From: an uncultured Oscillospiraceae bacterium
Lineage (GTDB): Bacteria > Bacillota > Clostridia > Oscillospirales > Oscillospiraceae
Assembly: GCA_905234425.1 (NCBI GenBank)
Contig: CAJOHR010000056.1
Span: 1-37,425, forward strand
Length of the DNA stretch: 37,425 nucleotides
Direction: 5' to 3'
The position numbers were made by a program, and so were the translations under genes. Every line of letters starts with the position of its first letter. Position 1 is the first letter of the stretch. Below the pieces are notes generated by a model. The model searched no databases, had not been told where the DNA came from, and saw nothing but the letters and a program-made list of their open reading frames with translations. Positions 25,206 to 32,950 of this stretch are shown piece after piece.

Positions 25206-26255
25206 TCATTTTCGCAGCAGCATAATGGCCTCGGAGGGAAACTCCACCGCGACGGAGCCCTCCGGCAGGGGCGTAACGGTCCCCTTGGGGATCATCCAGT
25301 GGATGGCCGGACCTTGGCATCCGGGACGCCGGAGCAGCAGCACGTGCTCGAAGGTGTCCTCGATGACCTGGGTGATCTCCATCTCATAGACGTTGGGGCC
25401 CGGGGCCGAGGCCATGCGGATGTGATGGCCCCGAATGGCCGCCATGTTCCCCGTATGTGCCCCGGAGACGGTCAGATCCATGTCCCAGTCATCGGCGTGG
25501 AACAGCGTATGCCCATCCTCCTGCCGGAGACCGCTGAGACCGCTGAAATTCTTGCAGCCTGTTAAAAGGGCGGCGTGATAGGTTCCCGGATTCCGGAAGA
25601 TCTGATGCTTTTCCCCCAGAGCGTCGATGGTCCCGGCGCCGTAGACCGCCACGGAGTCGGCCATGCGGAACACCTCGTCCCGGCTGTGGCTCACCATGAG
25701 GGTGGTGCCGCCGAACTCCCGGATCGTGGACAGGACCTCCTGCTCCATCTGGTCCCGGAGATGGGAGTCCAGGGCGGAAAAGGGCTCGTCCAGCATGAGG
25801 ATTTTCGGCTTTCCCACCAGGATCCTGGCCAGAGCCGCCCGTTGCTGCTGGCCCCCGGAGAGCTCCCCGGGATACCGGTCCTCCAGGCCGGACAGGGCGA
25901 ATCGGTCCAGGGCCGCCATGGCGGTCTCCCGCTTTTCCGATCTGGCGCCGGAGCGGACCCCGGACATGACGTTTTTGAGAACCGTCATGGTGGGGAACAG
26001 GGCGTAGTTCTGGAACAGCAGCCCCGCCTGCCGCTTCTGGGGCGGCAGGTCGATCCTTTTTTCGCTGTCAAAGTACACCGTGCCGTCCGCCACGATCCGG
26101 CCCCGGTCGGGCTTCTCCACCCCGGCGATGCACCGGAGGGTCATGCTCTTGCCGCAGCCGGAGGCGCCCAGAAGGGCCAGCAGCTCGTTGCCCGCGGCAA
26201 AGGACACGTCCAGATGGAAGGACCCCAGTTTTTTTTCGATCTGAACCTCCAGCAT
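25206..26255 (-). CDS. modC: molybdate ABC transporter ATP-binding protein
   Basis: ATPase subunit of about 349 residues. Walker A LLGASGCGKSMTL (about 29-41), Q-loop GLLFQNYALFPTMTV, signature GELSGGQQQRAALAR, Walker B ILMLDEPFSALD and the switch His in VSHSRDEV are all present. The C-terminal part (about 235-349) has a TOBE-like beta domain (AIRGHHIRM), shorter and more divergent than the MOP domain of E. coli ModC. It would energise ModB for molybdate or tungstate import. It begins 1 base after modB. Sulfate or other oxyanions are possible alternatives, but the neighbouring molybdenum genes favour molybdate. Confidence 0.9.
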   Translation of the reverse strand: MLEVQIEKKLGSFHLDVSFAAGNELLALLGASGCGKSMTLRCIAGVEKPDRGRIVADGTVYFDSEKRIDLPPQKRQAGLLFQNYALFPTMTVLKNVMSGVRSGARSEKRETAMAALDRFALSGLEDRYPGELSGGQQQRAALARILVGKPKILMLDEPFSALDSHLRDQMEQEVLSTIREFGGTTLMVSHSRDEVFRMADSVAVYGAGTIDALGEKHQIFRNPGTYHAALLTGCKNFSGLSGLRQEDGHTLFHADDWDMDLTVSGAHTGNMAAIRGHHIRMASAPGPNVYEMEITQVIEDTFEHVLLLRRPGCQGPAIHWMIPKGTVTPLPEGSVAVEFPSEAIMLLRK

Positions 26256-26256
26256 C

Positions 26257-26958
26257 CTACCACCGCCTCCTGTTCCTGCCGCCCGTCACCAGGTTCATGA
26301 GAAACACGATAAAGAAGGCGATGAGCATAACGATGACCACCCAGACGCCTGCGGTGAGATAGTCCCCGTTCTGGGAGATGGCCGTGGCGATTTTCTGGGA
26401 GATGGTTCCCGTCTTTCCGGCGATGTTCCCCGCCAGCATGGAGGTGGCGCCGTATTCGCCCAATGCCCGGGCGAAGGTCAGAATGGTGCCCGAGGCCACG
26501 CCGGGGCCGGCCGTGGGGACGATGACCCGCCAGAAGATCTCCAGCTCGCTCATGCCCAGGGTCCTGCCCGCGTAGATCAGATTCACGTCCACCTGCTCGA
26601 AGGCGGCCCGGGCGTTTCGGTACATGAGCGGGAAGGCGATGACCGAAGCGGCCAGGACGCAGCCCAGCCAGGTCTGGACCACCTTGATGCCCAGGTCCTG
26701 ATAGAGGAAGGACCCCAGAGGACGGCGCAGGGAGAAGAGCAGCAGTAAAAAGAAGCCCGCCACCGTTGGGGGCAGCACCATGGGCAGGGTCAGGATCCCA
26801 TCCACCACGGCCCTGGCCCGGCCGCTCAGCTTCAGCACCTTCCGGGCGGCGAACAGCCCCAGGAAAAAGCATACCACCGTGGCAACCAGCCCGGTCTTCA
26901 GGGAGATCAGCAGGGGAGACCAGTCCAGATTCCGGAGCACCCTCAAAATATCCTCCAT
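26257..26958 (-). CDS. modB: molybdate ABC transporter permease
   Basis: Inner-membrane permease of 233 residues with five or six hydrophobic segments. GILTLPMVLPPTVAGFFLLLL is the typical ModB segment, and the cytoplasmic EAA-like loop is AGRTLGMSELEIFWRVIVPTAGPGVASG, which contacts ModC. FARALGEYGATSMLAGNI is a further ModB hallmark. It lies between modA and modC; a hairpin stands in the 94-base gap after modA. GAGGTGATCC precedes ATG 26958 by a short distance. Confidence 0.95.
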   Translation of the reverse strand: MEDILRVLRNLDWSPLLISLKTGLVATVVCFFLGLFAARKVLKLSGRARAVVDGILTLPMVLPPTVAGFFLLLLFSLRRPLGSFLYQDLGIKVVQTWLGCVLAASVIAFPLMYRNARAAFEQVDVNLIYAGRTLGMSELEIFWRVIVPTAGPGVASGTILTFARALGEYGATSMLAGNIAGKTGTISQKIATAISQNGDYLTAGVWVVIVMLIAFFIVFLMNLVTGGRNRRRW

Positions 26959-26980
26959 GGGATCACCTCGTTTCTGCGGA

Positions 26981-27009
26981 AAGGGGGATGGCGCATCACC
27001 ATCCCCCTT
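26981..27009 (-). terminator. hairpin between modA and modB
   Basis: AAGGGGGATGG and CCATCCCCCTT, perfect 11-bp stem with a 7-base loop. There is no clear T-run after it on the minus strand, so it may be a partial terminator or an mRNA-stabilising stem that raises ModA relative to ModB and ModC, as is common for binding proteins. Confidence 0.6.
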
Positions 27010-27052
27010 GTCAGCGTATCCTTAGCTTACCATGTCCGTTATCGCCCGTCAA

Positions 27053-27961
27053 TCACTTGTTGGGGATGAACATGTAGTTCTCAAAAATCTGCATGACCTC
27101 GTCGGTCTGCAGGAAGGCCATGAAGTCGTCGGCAGCGGCGGTCACGGCGTCGGTGGCCTCGGCATTCTGCACGCGGATCACGGGATAGAGGATCTCGCCG
27201 GTCAGGTCCGTGGACACGGATTCCAGGATCTCGATGTCGTCGATCCGGGAGAAGGCGTCGGAGTGATAGACGGTGCCCACCTCGTTGGAGCCCTCAGCCA
27301 CGGCCTCCAGGGTTTTGCTCACGTTGGAGGTCTCGTTGATCTCCAGACCGCCCAGCGCCTGGGAGACCTGCTCGGTGGTGATGTCGGCGGGCTCTGTGCC
27401 CTCCTCCAGAATGCCAAGGGCCTGGAGGGCGGCGCGGGTGTATTTGCCGGCAGGCACGGAGCCGTCGGCCAGAGCCATGGAGGAGGCCTCGGACAGGTTC
27501 TCAAGGCCCGTGACCTTGGTGCCGGAGCCCTTGTAGGTGATCAGGTCCAGGGTGTTCTTCAGCAGGTCCACCCGAGTGCCCTCGATGGCGAGGCCCTCCT
27601 CCTCGCAGGTCTTGATCTGCTTCACGGCGGCGGAGAAGAAAATGTCGCAGGTGAAGCCGTTCTGGATCTGCTCGAGCAGGGTGCCGGAGGAATCGGCGTT
27701 CAGGGTCACGGTGACGTTGGGCTGAGACTGGTTGTACAGGGCCACGATCTCCTCAAAGGCGTTGCCAAGGGAGGCGGCAATGAACACGTTGATCTCAGCG
27801 GCCTCCAGGGTGTCGGCGGCCTCCTCGGCGGGAGCAGCCTCCTCGGCGGAAGCAGCCTCCTCTACGGAGGCGGCGGAGGCCTCAGGGGTGTTGGCGCCGC
27901 CGCAGGCGGTCAGAGAGAGGACCATGCACAGCGCCAGAATCAAAGCGAGCCATTTTTTCAA
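27053..27961 (-). CDS. modA: molybdate ABC transporter substrate-binding lipoprotein
   Basis: A 302-residue lipoprotein: signal MKKWLALILALCMVLSLTAC with lipobox Cys20, then an Ala/Glu-rich spacer (EEAASAEEAAPAEEAADTL) to about residue 55. The mature domain is a ModA-type binding protein: INVFIAASLGNAFEEIV, NADSSGTLLEQIQNG, CDIFFSAAVKQI, and VGTVYHSDAF; the Ser of SSGT and AASL would contact the oxyanion. The start is TTG 27961, since the signal peptide begins exactly there and AGGA is 9 bases upstream. First gene of modABC, diverging from mobA. Confidence 0.94.
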   Translation of the reverse strand: MKKWLALILALCMVLSLTACGGANTPEASAASVEEAASAEEAAPAEEAADTLEAAEINVFIAASLGNAFEEIVALYNQSQPNVTVTLNADSSGTLLEQIQNGFTCDIFFSAAVKQIKTCEEEGLAIEGTRVDLLKNTLDLITYKGSGTKVTGLENLSEASSMALADGSVPAGKYTRAALQALGILEEGTEPADITTEQVSQALGGLEINETSNVSKTLEAVAEGSNEVGTVYHSDAFSRIDDIEILESVSTDLTGEILYPVIRVQNAEATDAVTAAADDFMAFLQTDEVMQIFENYMFIPNK

Positions 27962-28113
27962 TGGAAGTCATCCTTTCCGTTTCATGATTTCCAGTCCATT
28001 CTAGCGAGGCCGATAGTAAAGGGGAAACAATTTGTATGCGCGCGGAGACAACCTCTTTTTCTGAATTTGCGGTTTGTAACAGCCAATAAGGTGTAAAGTC
28101 GACGGAATTCACC

Positions 28114-28142
28114 TGTACAGGCTGTTTCCTCCGTGGTAAAAT
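28114..28142 (+). promoter_or_regulatory. promoter of mobA
   Basis: TGTACA (28114-28119), 17-base spacer, TAAAAT (28137-28142), about 24 bases before the mobA start. The 200-base gap to modA must also hold a modA promoter on the other strand, but I could not fix one with confidence. No Moco-riboswitch-like structure is evident to the eye. Confidence 0.55.
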
Positions 28143-28165
28143 ACGATCAGAAGGGAGGAATGGAC

Positions 28166-28747
28166 ATGCAAGACGCCGCCTGCGTGATCCTGGCCGGGGG
28201 ACAGTCCCGGCGCATGGGCCGGGACAAGGCCATGCTGGAAGCCGGAAAGGAAACCTTCCTGGGCCGCCTGATCCGGGAATATGGGAGAGAGCTTCCCGTC
28301 TATGTCTCCGTGGCAAGGCCGGGGCAGTTTGTTCATCCCGGCGCCGGGGAGATCGTGGATTGCCGTCCCGGCATGGGCCCTCTGGCAGGACTGGAGGCCG
28401 CTTTCCTCCAAACGGTCGCGGAAAGGGTGTTCCTGACGGCCACGGACCTGCCCTTCGGTACCCTGGCTCTGGCAAAGGAGCTTCTCAGCCGGATGGGGAA
28501 CCACGACGCCTGCGTGATCCGCCGAAAGGACGGGTCCCCGGAGCCCGCCTTCGGGATCTATGGAAAGGCCTGCCTGGAGCCCGTTCAATCGCTGCTGGAC
28601 GGGAACCGGCGGGCCATGCGCGGTCTGCTGGAGCGGGTGGACGCAGTCTTTGTGGAAGAAGCCTCCCTTTCCGGTTTCGATTTGGACCGGATTCTCTGGA
28701 ACATCAATACGCCGGAAGCCTATGAAAAGGCCCTGGAGCTGTTGTAG
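28166..28747 (+). CDS. mobA: molybdenum cofactor guanylyltransferase
   Basis: Transfers GMP to Mo-molybdopterin to make the MGD form used by DMSO-reductase-family enzymes. About 193 residues, usual size. ACVILAGGQSRRMGRDKAML is the nucleotide-binding signature; DCRPGMGPLAGLEAAF and FLTATDLPFGT (metal-binding Asp) follow, and WNINTPEAYEKA closes the family pattern. ATG 28166 is chosen because GGGAGG ends 7 bases before it; ATG 28160 is too close. It sits between modABC and the molybdopterin enzyme, a clear functional link. Confidence 0.94.
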   Translation: MQDAACVILAGGQSRRMGRDKAMLEAGKETFLGRLIREYGRELPVYVSVARPGQFVHPGAGEIVDCRPGMGPLAGLEAAFLQTVAERVFLTATDLPFGTLALAKELLSRMGNHDACVIRRKDGSPEPAFGIYGKACLEPVQSLLDGNRRAMRGLLERVDAVFVEEASLSGFDLDRILWNINTPEAYEKALELL

Positions 28748-28810
28748 GGTCACAACCGATGGGCTGTTATAAAACGCATAAAATCAGTTTCAGCTTTCCT
28801 TTTCCTTTGG

Positions 28811-28827
28811 TATAATACAATATATTA
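28811..28827 (+). promoter_or_regulatory. extended -10 promoter upstream of the molybdopterin enzyme
   Basis: TTTGGTATAATAC (perfect TATAAT near 28810-28816, TGG giving an extended -10) lies about 30 bases before the ribosome binding site at 28843. The -35 region is weak. It gives the large subunit a promoter separate from mobA. Confidence 0.55.
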
Positions 28828-28854
28828 GGGAAATTGCGCACAGGAGGGATCTCC

Positions 28855-31581
28855 ATGTCGGATAAATTCAAGCCGGATCAGCAGTGCATCGTCAGCACCA
28901 GTCTGACGGGGCCGGAGAGCGGCGCGCCCTGCGTGGTCGATACAAAGGACGGTAAAATCACCCGGATTCGCCCCTACTACTACGATACGGAATATACGGA
29001 CGCCCACTGCAACCCCTGGAAAATTGAGGCCCGGGGAAAGGTGTTCCGCGCCCCGGATCACGCCATGCTCACCCCCTTCGGCCTGGGCTACAAGTCCCGG
29101 GTCTATTCCCCCAACCGGGTCATGTATCCCTTGAAACGGGTGGATTGGGACCCCAAGGGGGAGCGGAACCCCCAGAACCGCGGCAAGAGCAAATACGTCC
29201 GGATCTCCTGGGACGAGGCCGCCCAGCTTGTGGCCGACGAATTAAAGCGTGTCAAGGCGCAATACGGCCCCGAGGCGGTGCTCTGCCAGGCGGACATGCA
29301 CGGCGAGGGCAAAAACGTGGCCCCGGCCCACGGCTGTCCCAACCGGCTTCTCTCCCTCATGGGGGGCTACACCCTCCAGATGCGGAACCCGGATTCCTGG
29401 GAGGGCTGGCACTGGGGCGCGAAATACGTCTGGGGCTGCGAGCCCGTGGGTCAGATGGCCCCCCAGGCGAACCTGTATCCCGACATCGCCAAGCACAGCG
29501 ACACTCTGCTGTTCTGGGGCTGCGACCCGGAGACCACCCCCTACGGCTTTGGCATGTGCATGCCGGGGCGGCTCTGCTACTGGCTGTCGGAAATCGGCCT
29601 GAAAAGCGTCTATATCTGCCCCGATCTCAACTACGGCGCGGCGGTCCACGGGGATAAATGGATCCCCATTCTCCCCAACACCGACGCGGCCCTCCAGCTT
29701 GCCATCGCCTACGTCTGGATCACCGAGGGCACCTACGACAAGGAGTATATCGCCACCCACGCCTACGGCTTCGACAAGTTTGAGGATTACGTCATGGGCC
29801 GGGAGGACGGGATTCCCAAAACCCCGGCATGGGCCAGCGAGAAGTGCGGCGTCAAGGAGTGGACCATCAAGGCCCTGGCCCGGGACTGGGCGAAAAAGAC
29901 CGTTTCCATCATCCACGGCAACGGCGGCGGCCTGATCCGGGGCCCCTACTCCTCGGAGCCGGCCCGGCTGGAGGTCATGCTGCTGGGCATGCAGGGCCTG
30001 GGAAGGCCGGGCGTCCATCAGGCGAAAATGCTGGAATGGAACCTGTGGAACCGGGACTATCCCGTGCCCTATCAGGGCCAGTGGGTGCCGAGGATCACCC
30101 AGATCGCCGACCCCCTCCGGCCCGTGGACGGGGACGTGGACCCCAAGGTCAACATGGACCGGTATGTGCTGAACGCCGCCCAGAAGGAGCGGGCCCCGGA
30201 GCTTGTGAAGCTGTTCACCCAGTTCCCCGCTCCCAAGCAGTTTATTCCCCGGCCCCTGATCCACCGGGCGATCCTGGAGGGGAAGGCGGACTGGTACGGC
30301 CTCCAGGTGTTCTCCTCCTCCCAGCAGCCGGACAAGAACAACTTCCGCCAGCCCACCCAGCAGTACCAGTTCCAGCACATGAAATATCCCCGGGACGGTC
30401 TGAGCCGGGTCCACATGATCTGGACCGACGCCCCCTGTCAGATCACCTGCTGGAACGACGGCAACCTGACGGCCAGGGCCTATCAGGACGATTCCATCGA
30501 GTGCATCGTGGCCCAGCATCCCTGGCTGGAGAACGACTGCTATTACGCCGATATCATCTTTCCGGTGATCACCAAGCACGAGATGAACGACCTGGGCAAC
30601 GACATGTCCTCCGGCGGCTTCACGGCCATCTATCTGGAGGAGCAGTGCGTGCCGCCCGTGGGCGAGAGCCTTTCCGATTTTGACGTCTGCGCCAAGGTGG
30701 CCGAGAAGCTGGGCCCGGAATACTACGACGCCTATACGGACAACATGGATGAAAAGACCCGGGTCCGGTTCTTCTACAAGGCCACGGGCTGCGAGGACTA
30801 TATGACCTGGGAGGAATTCCGGCAGAAGCGGATCTATGTGGTCCCCTGCAAGACCCAGGAGGAGCTGGACAAGATCCCCGCGGGACTCTATCCCTTCTAT
30901 TTGGACCCGGAAAACAACCCCCTGACCACCCCCACGGGAAAGCTGGAGTATTATTCCACCCTGCTGGCCGAGCATACGCCGGACGATCCGGAGCGGCCGC
31001 CTGTGCCCCATTGGGTGGAGAGAGGCGAGAGCCACGACGAGCGCCGGAGCTCCGAACGGGCGAAAAAATACCCCCTGCTCTGCGTCTCCAACCACGGCCG
31101 GTGGCGAATGCACTCCCAGTGCGACGATATCGTCTGGAACCGGGAGGTGGGCACCATGAAGGTCCGGGGGAAGGACGGCTATCAGTACGAGCCCCTGTGG
31201 CTCCACACCTCCGAGGCGGAGAAGCGGGGCATCAAGCACGGGGACATTGTGAAGGTGTTCAACGAGCGGGGCGTGGTCCTCTGCGGGGCCTACGTCACCG
31301 AGCGGCTCATGCCCGGGGTCTGCTATGTGGACCACGGCGCCCGGCTGGACCCCATCATTCCCGGCTGGCTGGACCGGGGCGGCGCCATCAACACCATCAC
31401 CCCCACCTCCACCACCTCCAGAAAGGCCACGGGCATGGCCGTGGCCGGGTTCCTGGCCCAGGTGGAGAAGGTCACCGACCAGGAGATGGAGGGCTGGAAG
31501 CGGGACTACCCCGAGGCCTTCGCCCGGCAGGTGGACAAGGACGCCGGCGTCTGCCTGGCGGGATGGCTCGCGCAGAATTAG
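28855..31581 (+). CDS. molybdopterin oxidoreductase, transhydroxylase-like catalytic subunit
   Basis: A 908-residue DMSO-reductase-family protein. It lacks the N-terminal CxxCxxxC Fe-S motif and any Tat signal, so it is cytosolic. From memory it resembles the alpha subunit of Pelobacter acidigallici pyrogallol-phloroglucinol transhydroxylase (875 residues) along its length: NPWKIEARGKVF, GERNPQNRG, NPDSWEGWHWG, FWGCDPET, AIAYVWITEGTYDKEYIATH, ALARDWAKK and PPVGESLSDFD. In that enzyme Asp174 and Ser175 (the Mo ligand) lie in the DSWEG segment; here they are Asp180 and Ser181, and His149 matches its active-site His144. GGAGG is 7 bases before ATG 28855. The partner Fe-S subunit follows 298 bases later. 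Substrate unknown; catechol-type dehydroxylases and acetylene-hydratase-like enzymes are more distant alternatives. Confidence 0.85.
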   Translation: MSDKFKPDQQCIVSTSLTGPESGAPCVVDTKDGKITRIRPYYYDTEYTDAHCNPWKIEARGKVFRAPDHAMLTPFGLGYKSRVYSPNRVMYPLKRVDWDPKGERNPQNRGKSKYVRISWDEAAQLVADELKRVKAQYGPEAVLCQADMHGEGKNVAPAHGCPNRLLSLMGGYTLQMRNPDSWEGWHWGAKYVWGCEPVGQMAPQANLYPDIAKHSDTLLFWGCDPETTPYGFGMCMPGRLCYWLSEIGLKSVYICPDLNYGAAVHGDKWIPILPNTDAALQLAIAYVWITEGTYDKEYIATHAYGFDKFEDYVMGREDGIPKTPAWASEKCGVKEWTIKALARDWAKKTVSIIHGNGGGLIRGPYSSEPARLEVMLLGMQGLGRPGVHQAKMLEWNLWNRDYPVPYQGQWVPRITQIADPLRPVDGDVDPKVNMDRYVLNAAQKERAPELVKLFTQFPAPKQFIPRPLIHRAILEGKADWYGLQVFSSSQQPDKNNFRQPTQQYQFQHMKYPRDGLSRVHMIWTDAPCQITCWNDGNLTARAYQDDSIECIVAQHPWLENDCYYADIIFPVITKHEMNDLGNDMSSGGFTAIYLEEQCVPPVGESLSDFDVCAKVAEKLGPEYYDAYTDNMDEKTRVRFFYKATGCEDYMTWEEFRQKRIYVVPCKTQEELDKIPAGLYPFYLDPENNPLTTPTGKLEYYSTLLAEHTPDDPERPPVPHWVERGESHDERRSSERAKKYPLLCVSNHGRWRMHSQCDDIVWNREVGTMKVRGKDGYQYEPLWLHTSEAEKRGIKHGDIVKVFNERGVVLCGAYVTERLMPGVCYVDHGARLDPIIPGWLDRGGAINTITPTSTTSRKATGMAVAGFLAQVEKVTDQEMEGWKRDYPEAFARQVDKDAGVCLAGWLAQN

Positions 31582-31751
31582 GAGTTAGGAGTCAGGCGTT
31601 GAATAGTATGGTCAAAATGTGTGCCCTTGGAGGGAGACTGCCTGCAAGGGCGGGAGCAGAAGGTTGAATGGAGATCGTTTCATTGGCTCCGCAGCAGGCA
31701 GTTTCCCGGAAAGGGGATACATTTCAGAGATTCAGAAATGCTTCCGATTGT
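31582..31751. other. gap between the two transhydroxylase-like subunits
   Basis: Non-coding. It holds TAGGAGTTAGGAGTCAGG just after the stop, a small GCCCTTG/CAAGGGC stem (31623-31652) and an inverted repeat ACTGCCTGC (31637-31645) with GCAGGCAGT (31694-31702). No clear terminator or promoter is seen, so the small subunit may be read through from upstream. Confidence 0.4.
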
Positions 31752-31851
31752 GTATCTGTTCAGTCGCTGTCATTCTGAGGAACAAAGTGACGAAGAATCT
31801 TGGCGTTATTCACAATTTCAGGTAAAAGATCCTTCGCTTACGCTCAGGAAC
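31752..31851. repeat. palindromic intergenic repeat (copy 5)
   Basis: Shares TATCTGTTCA..CGCTGTCATT with copy 3, then GACGAAGAATCTTGGCG and AAAGATCCTTCGCTTACG. A ten-base direct repeat CCGATTGTGT flanks it (31744-31753 and 31852-31861), which may be a target-site duplication. Confidence 0.6.
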
Positions 31852-31879
31852 CCGATTGTGTGAAAAGGAATGATTTTTT

Positions 31880-32701
31880 ATGGCAAAAGCCTTTGTGATC
31901 GACGTGGCGAAATGCTCCGGCTGCTATAACTGCCAGCTGGCCTGCAAGGACGAGCACGCGGAAAACGACTGGACCCCCTACGCCAAGGCCCAGCCCCTGA
32001 CGGGCCAGTTCTGGTGCAGGGTGACGGATCATGTCCAGGGCACCATCCCCAAGGTCCGCGTCCACTATATCCCCCGGCTCTGCAACCACTGTGAGAACGC
32101 CCCCTGCATGGCGGCGGCGAAGGACGGCGCGGTGTACCGCCGGAAGGACGGCCTCGTGATCATCGACCCGGAGAAGGCCGTGGGCCAGCGGGCCATTTTC
32201 GAGGCATGTCCCTACGGGGCGATCTACTGGAACGAGGAGGAGAAGCTCCCCCAGAAATGTACCGGCTGCGCCCATCTCCTGGACCATGGCGCCAGGAAGC
32301 CCCGGTGCGTGGAGGCCTGTCCCACAGACGCGCTGATGTTCGGCGAGGAGGAGGAGCTTGCGGATTATATCGAGGGGGCCACAGTGCTCCAGCCCGAGAC
32401 GGCGGCCCATCCCCGGGTCTACTACCGGAACATCCCCGGCCAGTTCATCGCCGGCACGGTCTACGACCCGGTGGAGAAGGAAGTGGTCATCGGCGCCCGG
32501 TGTCTCCTGAACTCCGGCGGCAAGCGGTGGGAGACCTTCACCGATTCCTACGGGGATTTCTGGTTCAACGATCTGCCCGTGGGCCTCTTTGACCTGTCCA
32601 TCCAGTGCAAGGGGTATCAGGTGAAGCTATTTGAGAAGCTCCGGACCCGGGAATGCGTCAACCTGGGGGATATCCCCCTGGAGCGGGAGAAAGAGGCGTA
32701 A
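31880..32701 (+). CDS. transhydroxylase-like Fe-S subunit with C-terminal beta-sandwich domain
   Basis: A 273-residue partner of the upstream molybdenum enzyme (Pelobacter transhydroxylase beta has about 274). Twelve cysteines lie in ferredoxin-type motifs: CSGCYNCQLAC, CNHCENAPC, ACPYGAI, CTGCAHLL and CVEACP, enough for three four-iron clusters. The fourth cluster found in DmsB-type subunits is missing, as in transhydroxylase. After PRVYYRNIPGQFI, residues about 190-268 form an Ig/CNA-B-like domain (ARCLLNSGGKRWETFTDSYGDFWFNDLPVG), also a feature of transhydroxylase beta. No membrane anchor or signal is seen. AAGGAA lies about 10 bases before ATG 31880. The separation from the alpha gene by a repeat is unusual for this pair. 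Confidence 0.88.
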   Translation: MAKAFVIDVAKCSGCYNCQLACKDEHAENDWTPYAKAQPLTGQFWCRVTDHVQGTIPKVRVHYIPRLCNHCENAPCMAAAKDGAVYRRKDGLVIIDPEKAVGQRAIFEACPYGAIYWNEEEKLPQKCTGCAHLLDHGARKPRCVEACPTDALMFGEEEELADYIEGATVLQPETAAHPRVYYRNIPGQFIAGTVYDPVEKEVVIGARCLLNSGGKRWETFTDSYGDFWFNDLPVGLFDLSIQCKGYQVKLFEKLRTRECVNLGDIPLEREKEA

Positions 32702-32709
32702 AAATACCC

Positions 32710-32852
32710 GGCGATTGGGATTTGCAGAGGTCATTGACCACCCCTGTCATTCTGAGGAGCGCAGCGACGAAGAATCTTTACGTCAACCGGGAAGGAAAGA
32801 TCCTTCGCTGCGCTCAGGATGACACAACATACCCCCACAGATCCCAATCCGC
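32710..32852. repeat. MITE-like palindromic repeat (copy 6), 143 bp
   Basis: Terminal repeats of 22 bases (32710-32731 and 32831-32852; GATTGGGATTTGC and complement) match at about 17 positions. Core as in copy 2: TGTCATTCTGAGGAGCGCAG, CGACGAAGAATCTTTACGTC and AAAGATCCTTCGCTGCGCTC. Confidence 0.85.
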
Positions 32853-32894
32853 AATCATCCCATGCCGGCGGGATTTCTTCCGCCGGCATGCACT

Positions 32895-32918
32895 TCCTGC
32901 AAACCTTTCGCATAGAAT
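32895..32918 (+). promoter_or_regulatory. possible sporulation-type promoter of the GH18 gene
   Basis: GCATAGAATG (CATAnnnT at 32911-32918) lies 32 bases before the start codon, with an AC about 17 bases upstream. This resembles the -10 of mother-cell sigma factors (sigma-E/K), which would suit a SleL-like gene. The match is short and could be chance. Confidence 0.3.
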
Positions 32919-32950
32919 GCCTCGAACAACAATGCGGGAGGCGGTAAACT

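Noticed and set aside
27962-28165. Moco riboswitch between modA and mobA
   Set aside because: I could not trace its conserved stems in the 200-base gap on either strand; a covariance-model search would decide.
29242-31335. 697-codon minus-strand open frame inside the molybdenum enzyme gene
   Set aside because: Caused by high GC and lack of stops in the complement; no motif and no ribosome site.
28855-32701. Membrane-bound respiratory reductase complex
   Set aside because: No Tat signal on the large subunit, no membrane-anchor gene nearby, and the small subunit ends in a beta-sandwich, not an anchor.
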